The notes below the pieces were generated by a model. The model searched no databases, had not been told where the DNA came from, and saw only the letters and a list, made by a program, of their open reading frames with translations. The position numbers and the translations under genes were made by a program. A stretch of 24,370 bases of DNA from UBA10908 sp964608965. Its GTDB lineage: Bacteria > Bacillota > Clostridia > Peptostreptococcales > Anaerovoracaceae. Below are positions 14,695 to 22,228 of the stretch, in pieces. The DNA is taken from the NCBI GenBank assembly GCA_964608965.1, contig CAZSPZ010000025.1, forward strand, positions 1 through 24,370, in the 5' to 3' direction. Position 1 is the first letter of the stretch. Each line of letters begins with the position of its first letter.

Positions 14695-15822
14695 ATGAGT
14701 TATCTTGGGTTGATCTATTCCTATTCCGACAAAGAAAACCTTCGGGAATTGACAAGCATACGAGCCATGGCGTCTCTTCCCATCGGCGGGAAATACAGGA
14801 TTATAGATCTTGTGCTTTCGAATTTCGTCAATTCGGGAATATTCGAAGTTTCAGTCATCGCAAAGACGAATTATCATTCTCTTATAGACCATCTGGCAGC
14901 AGGTGCCGAATGGGATATGTCAAGAAAAAGAGGGGGTCTGCGCGTACTGACACCGTTTTCCAATCCCGAAGCAATAGAAAGAAGTTACATTTATCGAGGA
15001 ACATTGGACGCTTTGGCAAATCACATGCACTCCATTAAGCATTCTCTTGCAGACTATGTGATTATCACGGGATCAAAGATTTTATACAACATAGACTTCC
15101 GCGATATGATCAATGTCCATATTCAAAGCGGCGCAGACATTACAGTCGCCTATACCAACAGTTTAAACGGAGAAAACAGGATACCTCAGGGAGTTCCTAT
15201 GCTTAAAATGGATGAAAAGCGCCGCATTACGCAAGTGGATGTAATAGAAGAAGAATTGAACGATACACCCGGCGCCTGGGGAATCGGCGTATGTGTCATC
15301 CGAAAGACTTTGCTGGAATCCCTTGTGGCAGATGCCATTTCTCATCAATGGTACGACCTGTATTTAGACGTGTTCAAACGACTGGCGCTCAAATTGAACA
15401 TTCTGGGTTATGAGTACAAAAAACAGCTTTTGGAAGTAGGAACGGTATGCGACTATAAAAAAGCGAATATGCTGCTTCTTGACCGGGAGTTTTCAAAAAA
15501 AGTTTTCGAAAAAACCGTGTACACAAAAGTCAAAGACAGCGTTCCCGTGTTTTACAGCGCCAATTGCTATGTTGAAAATTCGATTATTTCCGACGGATGC
15601 GATATTTGCGGCACTGTCGTAAACTGCGTAGTGTCAAGAGGTGTCAGAATCGAAAAAGGCGCCGTTGTAAAAGACAGCATCCTGATGCAAGACACCGTGA
15701 TTATGTCCAATTCCAAAGTGGAACATGCCATATTGGACAAAGATGTCATCGTGCGAGAGGGGAAAGAAGTGATCGGACATGAAACGTATCCCATCGTTGT
15801 TCCCAAATTATCCATCGTCTAA
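14695..15822 (+). CDS. glgD: GlgD, non-catalytic partner of glucose-1-phosphate adenylyltransferase
   Basis: GlgD is a GlgC paralogue that assists it in the heteromeric ADP-glucose pyrophosphorylase of Bacillota. This 375-residue protein keeps PIGGKYRIIDLVLSNFVNSG and the C-terminal beta helix (about 285-375, with repeated hexapeptide-like turns) but lacks the nucleotide-binding GGxGxRL loop: the place is filled by YSYSDKENLRELT. The Asp of the GDH motif in GlgC reads GSKILYNID here. So it should not catalyse on its own. AGGAGGGG at 14683-14690 overlaps the glgC stop. It precedes glgA by 65 nt, the widest gap within the operon. Confidence 0.96.
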   Translation: MSYLGLIYSYSDKENLRELTSIRAMASLPIGGKYRIIDLVLSNFVNSGIFEVSVIAKTNYHSLIDHLAAGAEWDMSRKRGGLRVLTPFSNPEAIERSYIYRGTLDALANHMHSIKHSLADYVIITGSKILYNIDFRDMINVHIQSGADITVAYTNSLNGENRIPQGVPMLKMDEKRRITQVDVIEEELNDTPGAWGIGVCVIRKTLLESLVADAISHQWYDLYLDVFKRLALKLNILGYEYKKQLLEVGTVCDYKKANMLLLDREFSKKVFEKTVYTKVKDSVPVFYSANCYVENSIISDGCDICGTVVNCVVSRGVRIEKGAVVKDSILMQDTVIMSNSKVEHAILDKDVIVREGKEVIGHETYPIVVPKLSIV

Positions 15823-15830
15823 GCCGAGGA

Positions 15831-15844
15831 GAAACTTAAGTTTC
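15831..15844 (+). repeat. 14-bp palindrome in the glgD-glgA spacer
   Basis: GAAACTTAAGTTTC is a perfect inverted repeat 9 nt after the glgD stop. Its left arm can also pair with AGTTTC a little downstream (about 15857-15862). No T-run follows, so it is not a standard terminator; it may be an RNA processing or protection site. Confidence 0.5.
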
Positions 15845-15887
15845 CTGTGTAGACGGAGTTTCTGTAAAAATGTTCGAAAGGTGATTT

Positions 15888-17342
15888 ATGTCAAACGTAT
15901 TATTTGTCGGCTCTGAATGCGCGCCTTTTGCCAAAAGCGGCGGACTGGGCGATGTGTTGGGTTCTCTTCCCAAAGCCATCTCTTCCTCCGGCATGGCGGT
16001 AGCTGTCATGCTTCCGCTCTATAAACATCTGGAAGGAACGCTTCTTGATAAAATGGAATTTTTAGGGAATACGACAGTACCGTTGGCATGGCGTCAGCAG
16101 TATGTCGGACTCTATCGCTACAGGGCAGACAACATCACTTATTATTTCCTGGATAATCGACAATATTTTTATCGCGAGGCGCTTTATGGCTATTACGACG
16201 ACGGAGAGCGTTTTGCTTTTTTTTCAAAAGCAGCGCTTGCAGTCCTCCCGATGTTGGATGATTTCCCCGATTTAATACATTGTAACGATTGGCAGACGGC
16301 ACTGATTCCGGTTTATTTGAAATCTCAGTTCAATCAAAACAGCATGTATGCAAAATTGCATACCGTATTCACGATCCACAACATCGAATATCAGGGAAAA
16401 TTCGGCGCCGATATGCTTGGCGATGTGATCGGAATAGAAGAACAATACAGAAGTATTTTAGAGTTTGACGGCTGCATAAACTTTATGAAAGGTGCCGTGG
16501 TATGTTGCGATGCATTGACGACTGTCAGTCCAAGCTATGCAGAGGAGATAACGTATCCGTTTTACGGCCATGGTTTGGAAAGCATCATCAAAGAGCATTC
16601 GGGAAAATTAACCGGTATACTCAACGGAATCGATACGGATTTATATGATCCCTCCACGGATGCTGCTTTAGCCGTAAATTACAGTGCAAAAACCATAGAT
16701 AAAAAAACAGCGAACAAAATTGCCTTGCAAAAGGAATTACGTTTGCATGTCGACGGTAAAATTCCCATGATAGGCATGGTTTCAAGATTGGTCGATCACA
16801 AAGGAATAGCGCTGGTGAGCAGAGTATTGGATGAACTGATCGCCAAAGATATCCAATTTGTTATTTTAGGTACGGGCGATGAGCGTTACGAAAACTTTTT
16901 CCTGCGCAAAGCAAACCAATGGCCCGGAAAAATGGCTGCAGTCGTTGCATTTTCAGGAGCACTTGCAAACCGGATCTATGCCGGAGCAGACATGTTTTTA
17001 ATGCCCTCCGTCAGCGAGCCTTGCGGCTTATCTCAAATGATAGCGCTTCGCTATGGGACAATTCCCGTCGTAAGAGTTACCGGAGGGCTTGCGGATTCGA
17101 TAACCGCTTTTTCGCCGGTATCGGGAGAAGGCAACGGTATTACATTTTGCACTGTCAATGCCCACGACATGCTTTGGGCAATTAACAGAGCTTTAGAATA
17201 TTATTCAGATTCATTCACATGGAAAAAAATCATGCTCAATGCATGCGAAAGCGATAATTCCTGGAAACATTCCGCGGAAAAATATCAAAAATTATATAAA
17301 CGCCTCATAAAATCTTCGGACACGCAACAGGGAAGGAAATAA
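15888..17342 (+). CDS. glgA: Glycogen synthase GlgA
   Basis: GlgA is the GT5 glucosyltransferase that adds glucose from ADP-glucose to the non-reducing end of alpha-1,4-glucan. The 484-residue length is standard. The N-terminal ADP-glucose motif KSGGLGDV begins at K16; HCNDWQTALIPVYL and FTIHNIEYQGKF are family stretches of the first domain; TGILNGID leads into the second; E377 in PSVSEPCGLSQMIALRYGTIPVVRVTGGL is the conserved C-terminal glutamate. AAAGGTG lies 7 nt before the ATG. Only 3 nt separate its stop from the glgP start, so synthesis and breakdown enzymes are translated together. Confidence 0.98.
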   Translation: MSNVLFVGSECAPFAKSGGLGDVLGSLPKAISSSGMAVAVMLPLYKHLEGTLLDKMEFLGNTTVPLAWRQQYVGLYRYRADNITYYFLDNRQYFYREALYGYYDDGERFAFFSKAALAVLPMLDDFPDLIHCNDWQTALIPVYLKSQFNQNSMYAKLHTVFTIHNIEYQGKFGADMLGDVIGIEEQYRSILEFDGCINFMKGAVVCCDALTTVSPSYAEEITYPFYGHGLESIIKEHSGKLTGILNGIDTDLYDPSTDAALAVNYSAKTIDKKTANKIALQKELRLHVDGKIPMIGMVSRLVDHKGIALVSRVLDELIAKDIQFVILGTGDERYENFFLRKANQWPGKMAAVVAFSGALANRIYAGADMFLMPSVSEPCGLSQMIALRYGTIPVVRVTGGLADSITAFSPVSGEGNGITFCTVNAHDMLWAINRALEYYSDSFTWKKIMLNACESDNSWKHSAEKYQKLYKRLIKSSDTQQGRK

Positions 17343-17345
17343 ATA

Positions 17346-19796
17346 ATGAAATTCAACATGGACTCATTCAATATAAAAGAACAAATTATCGATAAACTGC
17401 AAAGGCATTTCGGAAGAGATTACAGCACTGCGACTAAAAAGCAAGTATATAGGGCTACATGTTATGTTCTTCGGGATATTATGGCTGAAAAATGGTTTGA
17501 AAACCATTCAAAAGACAAACACCATCAAAGCAAAGAAGTAATCTATTTGTCCATGGAGTTTCTACCCGGAGCCTCGCTCAAAAATAATCTTTATAATCTA
17601 AAACTTTCGCAGAGATTCAAAACGGCGGTTCATGAGCTGGGTTTTGAACTCGACGAACTCGAAAATATGGAGCCCGATGCCGGTTTGGGTAACGGAGGAC
17701 TTGGAAGGCTTGCATCCTGTTATCTGGATGCCATGGCTTCTTTGGGTATGTCCGGACACGGCATGTCCATATGTTATGAGTATGGAATTTTCAAGCAAAA
17801 AATCATAGACGGAAGCCAGGTTGAATTTCCTGACGATTGGCTTACGCTTGGCGATGTCTGGCTTCTCAATAAAGACGACGAGGCGGAAGAAGTTCATTTC
17901 GGAGGGAAATTAGAGGAAGTTTGGAATGAGCAAGGCAAATTAAAGGTTGTTCACATGGACTATACCACCGTGATCGCTTTACCCAGAGATATGTTGATCA
18001 GCGGATATGACAGTTCAGTCGTTAATACGCTCAGATTGTGGGAATCCACATCGCCGATCACGATAGATATGAAGCTTTTCGCTCAGGGTCACTACCTTCA
18101 ATCCATGGAAGAAAAGCATATGGCAGAAGTGATTTCAAAGATTCTTTATCCGGAAGACGCACACAGAGAAGGAAAACTTCTTCGCATGAAGCAGCAGTAT
18201 TTTTTTATTTCCGCCTCCATGCAAAGCCTTGTAAAGCGACATCTAAGACAATACGGTACGCTGAATAATTTCTCTGATAAAATAGCGATCCATATTAATG
18301 ATACACATCCGACGATGGCCATTCCCGAACTGTTGCGCATTTTTGTGGATGATTACGGCATGGAATGGGAGGATGCCTGGAATAACGTAAGGCATTGCAT
18401 TTCTTACACGAACCATACAGTGATGCCCGAAGCGCTTGAACTCTGGCCAATCGACCTTTTCAGGGACACTTTGCCCAGAATTTTTGACATTGTACAGGAA
18501 ATCAACCGACGTCAAGGCGTTCAGTTAATGCAAACTTTTCCCAAAGAGGAAAGACTGCGAAACCAAATGGCGATTATCGCCAACGGACAGGTCCGCATGG
18601 CGAACCTATGTGTTGAATCCGCGCATACAATTAACGGTGTATCAGCTCTCCACAGCGATATCATTAAAACGGAACTCTTTCCTGGCTTTGCAAGGTACAA
18701 TCCGGAAAAGTTTATAAATATTACGAACGGAATCGCATACAGAAGATGGTTGGATCAATCCAATCCGATACTTGCATCGTTGATTGAAAGTTTAATCGGA
18801 CCCGGTTTTCTCAAAGATTCCGGCGAACTTGACCAACTTATGAAGTACGGAGAAGATTCCTCTGTATTGTCATCGCTTGAACGCATTAAAAACTCAAACA
18901 AAGAAAAGTTGGCAATGCATGTAAAAAGCACGATGGGTGTTTGCGTGGATCCTCTATCAATTTTTGATATGCAAGTAAAAAGAATTCACGAATATAAGAG
19001 GCAACTTCTCAATGTTTTCCATATTATTTATCTTTACCAGACCATCAAGGCAAATCCCAATGCTGAAATTACTCCCAGGACATTCTTTTTTGCCGGAAAA
19101 GCTTCCGCAGGGTACTACATGGCAAAAGAAATTATAAGATTAATCAACAGCGTTGCGCATATGCTGGAAAACGACCCGGCGATAAAAGACAGAATTCGTA
19201 TTGTTTTTCTCGAAAATTACTCTGTGTCTTTATCGGAAATCATCATGCCTGCAGCCGAAGTATCTGAGCAAATTTCTTTAGCAGGGAAAGAAGCTTCGGG
19301 TACCGGCAATATGAAATTGATGATCAACGGCGCGCTGACCATCGGTACGCTCGACGGTGCGAATGTAGAAATATATAATCAGGTTCAGGCCGATAATATT
19401 TTCCTGTTCGGCATGACGGTAGAAGAAGTCGAAGCATTAAAAGCATCAGGTTCTTACAGCCCATGGAATCTTATGCACGGGAACCGGGAGTTGGCGGAAA
19501 TTATGCGCTTTCTTTCCACCGGAATTTCAGGCTCGAAATTTTCCGACCTTTTTAATTCTCTGGCAACCGGACAGGGCGGAGCGGCTGATCAATATTACAT
19601 ATTAAGAGACTTTGACTCTTATAAAACCGCGCAGGAAAAAGTGGATAAAGCCTATCGGGATAAAAATTCCTGGAATCACAAGTCTCTTGTCAATATAGCA
19701 AAATCCGGTCTGTTTTCGGCCGACAGGGCCGTCAGTGAATATGCGGAAAAAATTTGGCATATCGAACCCATAAAAAAAGAGGACTTGCATGCTTAA
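17346..19796 (+). CDS. glgP: Glycogen/maltodextrin phosphorylase GlgP
   Basis: GlgP removes glucose from chain ends as glucose-1-phosphate using pyridoxal phosphate. The 816-residue protein is full length for the GT35 family. EPDAGLGNGGLGRLASCYLDAMASL is the N-terminal active-site loop, HINDTHPTMAIPELLRI and YTNHTVMPEALELW follow, and the cofactor lysine is K657 in EASGTGNMKLMINGALTIGTLDGANVEI. The start is preceded by GGAAGGAAAT inside the end of glgA. Its last 8 nt overlap the GH13 gene start. The product, glucose-1-phosphate, is also the GlgC substrate, so the operon encodes a full cycle. Confidence 0.98.
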   Translation: MKFNMDSFNIKEQIIDKLQRHFGRDYSTATKKQVYRATCYVLRDIMAEKWFENHSKDKHHQSKEVIYLSMEFLPGASLKNNLYNLKLSQRFKTAVHELGFELDELENMEPDAGLGNGGLGRLASCYLDAMASLGMSGHGMSICYEYGIFKQKIIDGSQVEFPDDWLTLGDVWLLNKDDEAEEVHFGGKLEEVWNEQGKLKVVHMDYTTVIALPRDMLISGYDSSVVNTLRLWESTSPITIDMKLFAQGHYLQSMEEKHMAEVISKILYPEDAHREGKLLRMKQQYFFISASMQSLVKRHLRQYGTLNNFSDKIAIHINDTHPTMAIPELLRIFVDDYGMEWEDAWNNVRHCISYTNHTVMPEALELWPIDLFRDTLPRIFDIVQEINRRQGVQLMQTFPKEERLRNQMAIIANGQVRMANLCVESAHTINGVSALHSDIIKTELFPGFARYNPEKFINITNGIAYRRWLDQSNPILASLIESLIGPGFLKDSGELDQLMKYGEDSSVLSSLERIKNSNKEKLAMHVKSTMGVCVDPLSIFDMQVKRIHEYKRQLLNVFHIIYLYQTIKANPNAEITPRTFFFAGKASAGYYMAKEIIRLINSVAHMLENDPAIKDRIRIVFLENYSVSLSEIIMPAAEVSEQISLAGKEASGTGNMKLMINGALTIGTLDGANVEIYNQVQADNIFLFGMTVEEVEALKASGSYSPWNLMHGNRELAEIMRFLSTGISGSKFSDLFNSLATGQGGAADQYYILRDFDSYKTAQEKVDKAYRDKNSWNHKSLVNIAKSGLFSADRAVSEYAEKIWHIEPIKKEDLHA

Positions 19797-21582
19797 GTTT
19801 TCACCTCATTCAACCCTATATAAAAATCCGCAAGGAGCAGCCACCATCGGATCCGCAATTCAGTTTCTCGTTGTACTTTCAAAGGATTACGAGACGTTTT
19901 GTCCCGTCATTTTTGCGATACAAGAGGACGGAGGGCCTTGGCAAGAACATACATGCCGCGAAATTTCTCAAATGAAGACGGGAGAAAGACACATCGGAAT
20001 TCACTGGACAGCACCAAAAGAGTCAATATATTTTTATAAATTTTTTGCTAAAAGGCCGGATGGCACTACATTTGATGAAACTCCGGTATATCAACAAACA
20101 GTTTACAGTAATAGTTTTACGACGCCCGAATGGCTTTCCGGCGGGCTGATGTATCAGATTTTTCCCGACCGCTTTAAAAAATCCGGAAAAGTTCTTGTTC
20201 CCAATATAAAGAAAGATTGGATTTTCCGCGAAATATGGGGAGAAGACCCATTATCCGGACCGGACGAAGACGGTATCGTGAAAAACAACGATTTTTTTGG
20301 CGGAAATTTGAAAGGAATAGAGGAGAATCTGCCCTATCTTGAAACGCTTGGCGTTACGATAATATATCTTAACCCAATATTCGAAGCGTATTCCAACCAT
20401 CGCTACGACACGGCAAATTATATGAAAATAGATCCCTTGCTTGGAACGGAAGAAGATTTTCGTGATTTGTGTGCAGCCGCAAAACGCAGAGGAATTCGCA
20501 TCATTTTGGACGGGGTGTTCAATCATACCGGCAGCCATAGCGTTTATTTCAATAAAGACGGAGCCTATGATTCCATCGGCGCATACCAAAGTAAAGAATC
20601 GCCCTATTATTCCTGGTACTCTTTTGCAAACTGGCCGGATGAATACGCTTCCTGGTGGGGCATCGATACGCTTCCGGGTCTTTGCGAAGAAGAACCTGCC
20701 GTGTTGGATTACATGATTAAAAACGAAGATTCTGTGATTGCCTACTGGCTGAAAGCCGGCGCCTCGGGCTTTCGGCTTGATGTTGCGGATGAACTGCCCG
20801 ATGGCTTTTTAGATGCGTTGCGTATTAAAGTAAAAGAGATTAACCCGGATGCCTGTATCATCGGCGAAGTCTGGGAAGATGCCACAAACAAAATAGCTTA
20901 TGGCATGCGCAGACGTTATTTTTTAGGGTCTCAGCTGGACAGTGTGATGAATTATCCGCTTAAAGTCAGTATGTTGAACTTTTTAAAAGGCGAAGGGAGC
21001 GGAGAGGATTTAGCGCATCTGATTGATTTGATGAAAGATCACTACCCTGAACCTGCATTCAAGAGTCTGATGAACATTCTTGGCACGCACGACACCCAAC
21101 GAATCAGAACTGTTCTTTCTCAAAATGTTACGGACTGGGAAGCAAAGCGCAGATTGTACGGGGCCTTGTTGATATGGGCCTTTATGCCGGGAACTCCTTG
21201 TATTTATTATGGCGACGAAATAGGGATGCAGGGCGACAAGGACCCGATGAATCGCCGTTGTTTTGAACCGGAATGGGCCGATTCGGATGTTCAGGAATTT
21301 TACACAAGTGTCCTCGGTTTTCGTCGCAAAGTTTCAGGCCTTGCCGAAATGGCACTTTGTGAAGTCCGCGGAGAAAAAGACACCTTCTCTTTTATACGAA
21401 AAGGTGTCTCTGAAAAGCTTATTATTATCATCAACATGAGCGGCGAAGCGCATTTATTTAACATAGATAAGAATGAAAAGATTTTGGAAAGTATATCGAA
21501 TGAGCCTATTATTCGGGAGCACAGTCATATAAAACTTCCGCCAAAAACCGGAATCTGCTTAAGATGTGCGAATGTCCGTTAA
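19789..21582 (+). CDS. Cytoplasmic GH13 alpha-glucanohydrolase (neopullulanase/pullulanase-like)
   Basis: A 597-residue GH13 enzyme without a signal peptide. An N-terminal beta domain (about 1-112) is followed by the barrel: YQIFPDRF at 122-129, conserved region I DGVFNH at 241-246, nucleophile D331 in GFRLDVADE, acid/base E360 in IIGEVWED, and H434-D435 in LGTHD; then GTPCIYYGDEIGMQGDKDPMNRRCF. This resembles cyclomaltodextrinase, neopullulanase and intracellular amylopullulanase subfamilies. Located last in the glycogen operon and overlapping glgP by 8 nt, it probably removes or trims the branch stubs left by GlgP, a job done by GlgX or isoamylase elsewhere. Whether it cuts alpha-1,6, alpha-1,4 or both bonds cannot be read off the sequence. 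Its stop shares the bases TTAA with the opposite-strand gene. Confidence 0.93.
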   Translation: MLKFSPHSTLYKNPQGAATIGSAIQFLVVLSKDYETFCPVIFAIQEDGGPWQEHTCREISQMKTGERHIGIHWTAPKESIYFYKFFAKRPDGTTFDETPVYQQTVYSNSFTTPEWLSGGLMYQIFPDRFKKSGKVLVPNIKKDWIFREIWGEDPLSGPDEDGIVKNNDFFGGNLKGIEENLPYLETLGVTIIYLNPIFEAYSNHRYDTANYMKIDPLLGTEEDFRDLCAAAKRRGIRIILDGVFNHTGSHSVYFNKDGAYDSIGAYQSKESPYYSWYSFANWPDEYASWWGIDTLPGLCEEEPAVLDYMIKNEDSVIAYWLKAGASGFRLDVADELPDGFLDALRIKVKEINPDACIIGEVWEDATNKIAYGMRRRYFLGSQLDSVMNYPLKVSMLNFLKGEGSGEDLAHLIDLMKDHYPEPAFKSLMNILGTHDTQRIRTVLSQNVTDWEAKRRLYGALLIWAFMPGTPCIYYGDEIGMQGDKDPMNRRCFEPEWADSDVQEFYTSVLGFRRKVSGLAEMALCEVRGEKDTFSFIRKGVSEKLIIIINMSGEAHLFNIDKNEKILESISNEPIIREHSHIKLPPKTGICLRCANVR

Positions 21583-22064
21583 GGCTTGGAAAGATAAGTG
21601 GTGCGCGCATAATGCGTGCAGGCAAAGGACTGAGCGATCACTTGAAGTAAATACTGCGCGTCACTCAAATCTTGTTTTCCGGGAAAAGGTTCACCGTTAA
21701 ACACTTTCGCCAGAGCATTTTCCAATGTTTCACAAAATCGGTTATACGATATATCCGGAGCATTGACCTCTAATGCCAAATGAATTAATTTCGTGATATC
21801 ATGCATGCTGTAAACAGATTTTAAGACGCTTACCGCAAACAAGGATGCCACGGAAAGCTTGTCATACCGCTTGTTGACCGGAGGCCTTATGACCTGTTGT
21901 TTCACATAATTGTTGACCATGGTTTTTGTCATAAACTTTTTTCCGTCACACAAAAGTGAATCGCCCAGCCATTTGTCGAGCAAAGACAAAACTTGTTCAA
22001 GATATAAGTCGATATCCGGCAAATCATCCCACCGAGGCAATTTTATACTGTTCATATTTTCCAT
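21579..22064 (-). CDS. DUF1836 domain protein, putative MerR-like DNA-binding regulator
   Basis: A 161-residue protein with the DUF1836 pattern: LPRWDDLPDIDLYLEQVLSLLDKWL (9-33), then MTKTMVNNYVKQQVIRPPVNKRYDKLSVASLFAVSVLKSVYSMHDITKLI, which looks like the winged helix-turn-helix of MerR proteins. The family is common in Bacillota and has no assigned function that I know; DNA binding is inferred from the pattern. The start at 22064 is chosen for GGGGG 6 nt upstream; the frame is open further upstream but that part would span the promoter. The gene diverges from an acyl-CoA ligase gene across a shared promoter region, the usual arrangement of a regulator and its target. The stop overlaps the GH13 stop. 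Confidence 0.85.
   Translation of the reverse strand: MENMNSIKLPRWDDLPDIDLYLEQVLSLLDKWLGDSLLCDGKKFMTKTMVNNYVKQQVIRPPVNKRYDKLSVASLFAVSVLKSVYSMHDITKLIHLALEVNAPDISYNRFCETLENALAKVFNGEPFPGKQDLSDAQYLLQVIAQSFACTHYARTTYLSKP
21602..21620. repeat. Strong hairpin just after the glycogen operon
   Basis: TGCGCGCAT (21602-21610) and ATGCGTGCA (21612-21620) form a stem of seven pairs with one G-U in plus-strand RNA, 19 nt after the GH13 stop and inside the end of the DUF1836 gene. There is no T-run on either side, so it is not a standard terminator; it could protect the 3' end of the operon mRNA. Confidence 0.4.
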
Positions 22065-22098
22065 TTGAAACCCCCTGAATTTCTTATAATACAAGGAG

Positions 22099-22127
22099 AT
22101 GTTATCACGAGCTGAAACCGCAGTCAA
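22099..22127 (-). promoter_or_regulatory. Promoter of the DUF1836 gene
   Basis: On the minus strand, TTGACT (22127-22122), a 17-bp spacer and TAACAT (22104-22099) preceded by TGA form a near-consensus promoter with an extended -10. Confidence 0.7.
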
Positions 22128-22130
22128 CAG

Positions 22131-22159
22131 TTGACATTGTTATTATGTACTGATAATAT
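22131..22159 (+). promoter_or_regulatory. Strong promoter of the acyl-CoA ligase gene
   Basis: TTGACA (22131-22136), a 17-bp spacer and TAATAT (22154-22159) preceded by TGA: perfect -35 plus extended -10. Its -35 lies only 3 bp from that of the divergent promoter. Confidence 0.8.
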
Positions 22160-22165
22160 AGTTTC

Positions 22166-22188
22166 GATTACCACATAAAATTGTAATC
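22166..22188 (+). promoter_or_regulatory. Inverted repeat downstream of the acyl-CoA ligase promoter, candidate operator
   Basis: GATTAC (22166-22171) and GTAATC (22183-22188) are exact inverted repeats with an 11-bp spacer, 17 bp centre to centre, lying where the transcript begins. It could be an operator or a 5' hairpin in the roughly 65-nt untranslated leader. Confidence 0.45.
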
Positions 22189-22228
22189 AATAACACTTAA
22201 TTTTGCATTTTAAATGATACAGGAGGCT

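Noticed and set aside
15870..15884. Four-codon frame (ATG TTC GAA AGG TGA) before glgA
   Set aside because: It has no ribosome binding site and ends within that of glgA; most likely chance, unlike the small frame before ruvC.
22123..22135. GTCAAC-A-GTTGAC inverted repeat as an operator
   Set aside because: Two back-to-back TTGAC -35 boxes produce nearly all of it, so it is no independent evidence for a repressor site.
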